Source: JBBSHJ01 sp038253135
GTDB taxonomy: Bacteria > Actinomycetota > Actinomycetes > Mycobacteriales > QHCD01
Direction of reading: 5' to 3'
DNA length: 5,955 nt
Assembly (NCBI GenBank): GCA_038253135.1
Contig: JBBSHJ010000149.1
Coordinates: 1 to 5,955 of the forward strand
Shown here: positions 5,521 through 5,955 of the stretch, in pieces
Numbering within the stretch: position 1 is the stretch's first letter
Layout: every line of letters begins with the position of its first letter
The notes under the pieces: generated by a model
Databases searched by the model: none
What the model saw: only the letters and a program-made list of their open reading frames with translations
What the model was told of the DNA's origin: nothing
Translations under genes and position numbers: made by a program

Positions 5521-5946
5521 GACGAGACTGCCATCCGCACGCTGGTGACCGACCGTACGAGCGCGATGCGCACAGGCGACGCCGAAACCATCTGCCAGGC
5601 CTATCTCCCCGACGCGGTGGTCTTCAGCCTCGCGCCGCCGCTGGTGCAACCGCCGGACGGCACCCGTGACGTCGCCCAGATGCGGGCCTGGCTCGACGAG
5701 AAGGGCGGCAGCGTGTGGTCCGAGGTGCGCGACCTGCGGGTCACCGTCGACGGTGCGCTCGCGCTGTGCACCAGCCTGGAGAGCATGGGCGCACCGCCGG
5801 ATTCGCCGCAGCCGTTCCGTCTTTGGTACCGATCCACGCTCGGCCTCAAACGTCTCGAGAGCACCTGGCGAATCTTCCACGAGCACACCTCGACGCCGTT
5901 CTACATGGACGGCTCGGCCCTTGCGGCCACCGACCTGGAGCCCTGA
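5485..5946 (+). CDS. SnoaL/NTF2-like (ketosteroid-isomerase-type) protein
   Basis: This 153-residue protein has the alpha+beta cone layout of the SnoaL/NTF2-like superfamily. An N-terminal helix (T-A-I-R-T-L-V, about 15-21) leads to a helix with the A-M-R-T-G-D-A-E turn, then a strand after Y-L-P-D-A-V-V-F. Late strands read F-R-L-W-Y-R-S-T, W-R-I-F-H-E-H-T-S and P-F-Y-M-D. The superfamily includes small isomerases, cyclases and binding proteins, so a precise reaction cannot be given. Start choice: GAGGAGG (5471-5477) lies 7 nt before ATG 5485, which is ideal. ATG 5500 and ATG 5515 are alternatives within the tandem repeat, and the conserved part begins only after the third one, so the first 10 or so residues (an acidic I-D-M-D-D run) are an add-on. 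The gene is divergent from the YCII-sigma operon and probably shares its control region. A longer frame reaching back to 5125 is the shadow of the YCII gene. Confidence 0.88.
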   Translation: MDGIDMDDIDMDDETAIRTLVTDRTSAMRTGDAETICQAYLPDAVVFSLAPPLVQPPDGTRDVAQMRAWLDEKGGSVWSEVRDLRVTVDGALALCTSLESMGAPPDSPQPFRLWYRSTLGLKRLESTWRIFHEHTSTPFYMDGSALAATDLEP

Positions 5947-5955
5947 GAATCAGCC

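Overview
The window is GC-rich bacterial DNA. Its codon use, frequent GTG starts and protein families point to an actinobacterium, most plausibly a mycobacterium or close relative; this is inferred from protein style, since no rRNA or marker gene is present. It holds six apparently intact protein genes, one clearly broken gene, one doubtful gene remnant and two non-coding stretches worth describing.

Left part (1-2446): a small DUF1905 protein on the + strand converges on a minus-strand P-loop kinase-like gene. Upstream of the kinase lies a short minus-strand ORF whose last 40 or so residues look like the end of a winged-helix (AlkZ/HTH_42-like) protein, probably a remnant. Further up is a minus-strand phosphotransferase-like gene (1285-2446) that reads well only if one frameshift (near 2308) and one in-frame TAG (2086-2088) are bridged. 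It also lacks the usual catalytic HxD residues, so it is annotated as a pseudogene.

Middle (2447-3809): a gap of about 530 bp with two inverted repeats but no convincing gene precedes a + strand nucleotidyltransferase of the aminoglycoside-adenylyltransferase type. That gene has a possible leaderless promoter and overlaps the end of the next, convergent gene by 34 bp.

Right part (3776-5946): this is the most coherent unit. A YCII/DGPF-domain protein and an ECF42-type sigma factor with a long C-terminal extension form a minus-strand operon with overlapping stop and start codons. Divergent from it is a SnoaL/NTF2-like protein. The 120 bp between them contains a near-symmetrical element that fits the ECF42 promoter pattern (as I remember it) in both directions with 17-bp spacers. 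This suggests that the sigma factor controls both its own operon and the SnoaL-like gene from one overlapping bidirectional promoter. A 15-bp tandem repeat spans the SnoaL-like start codon and supplies three in-frame ATGs.
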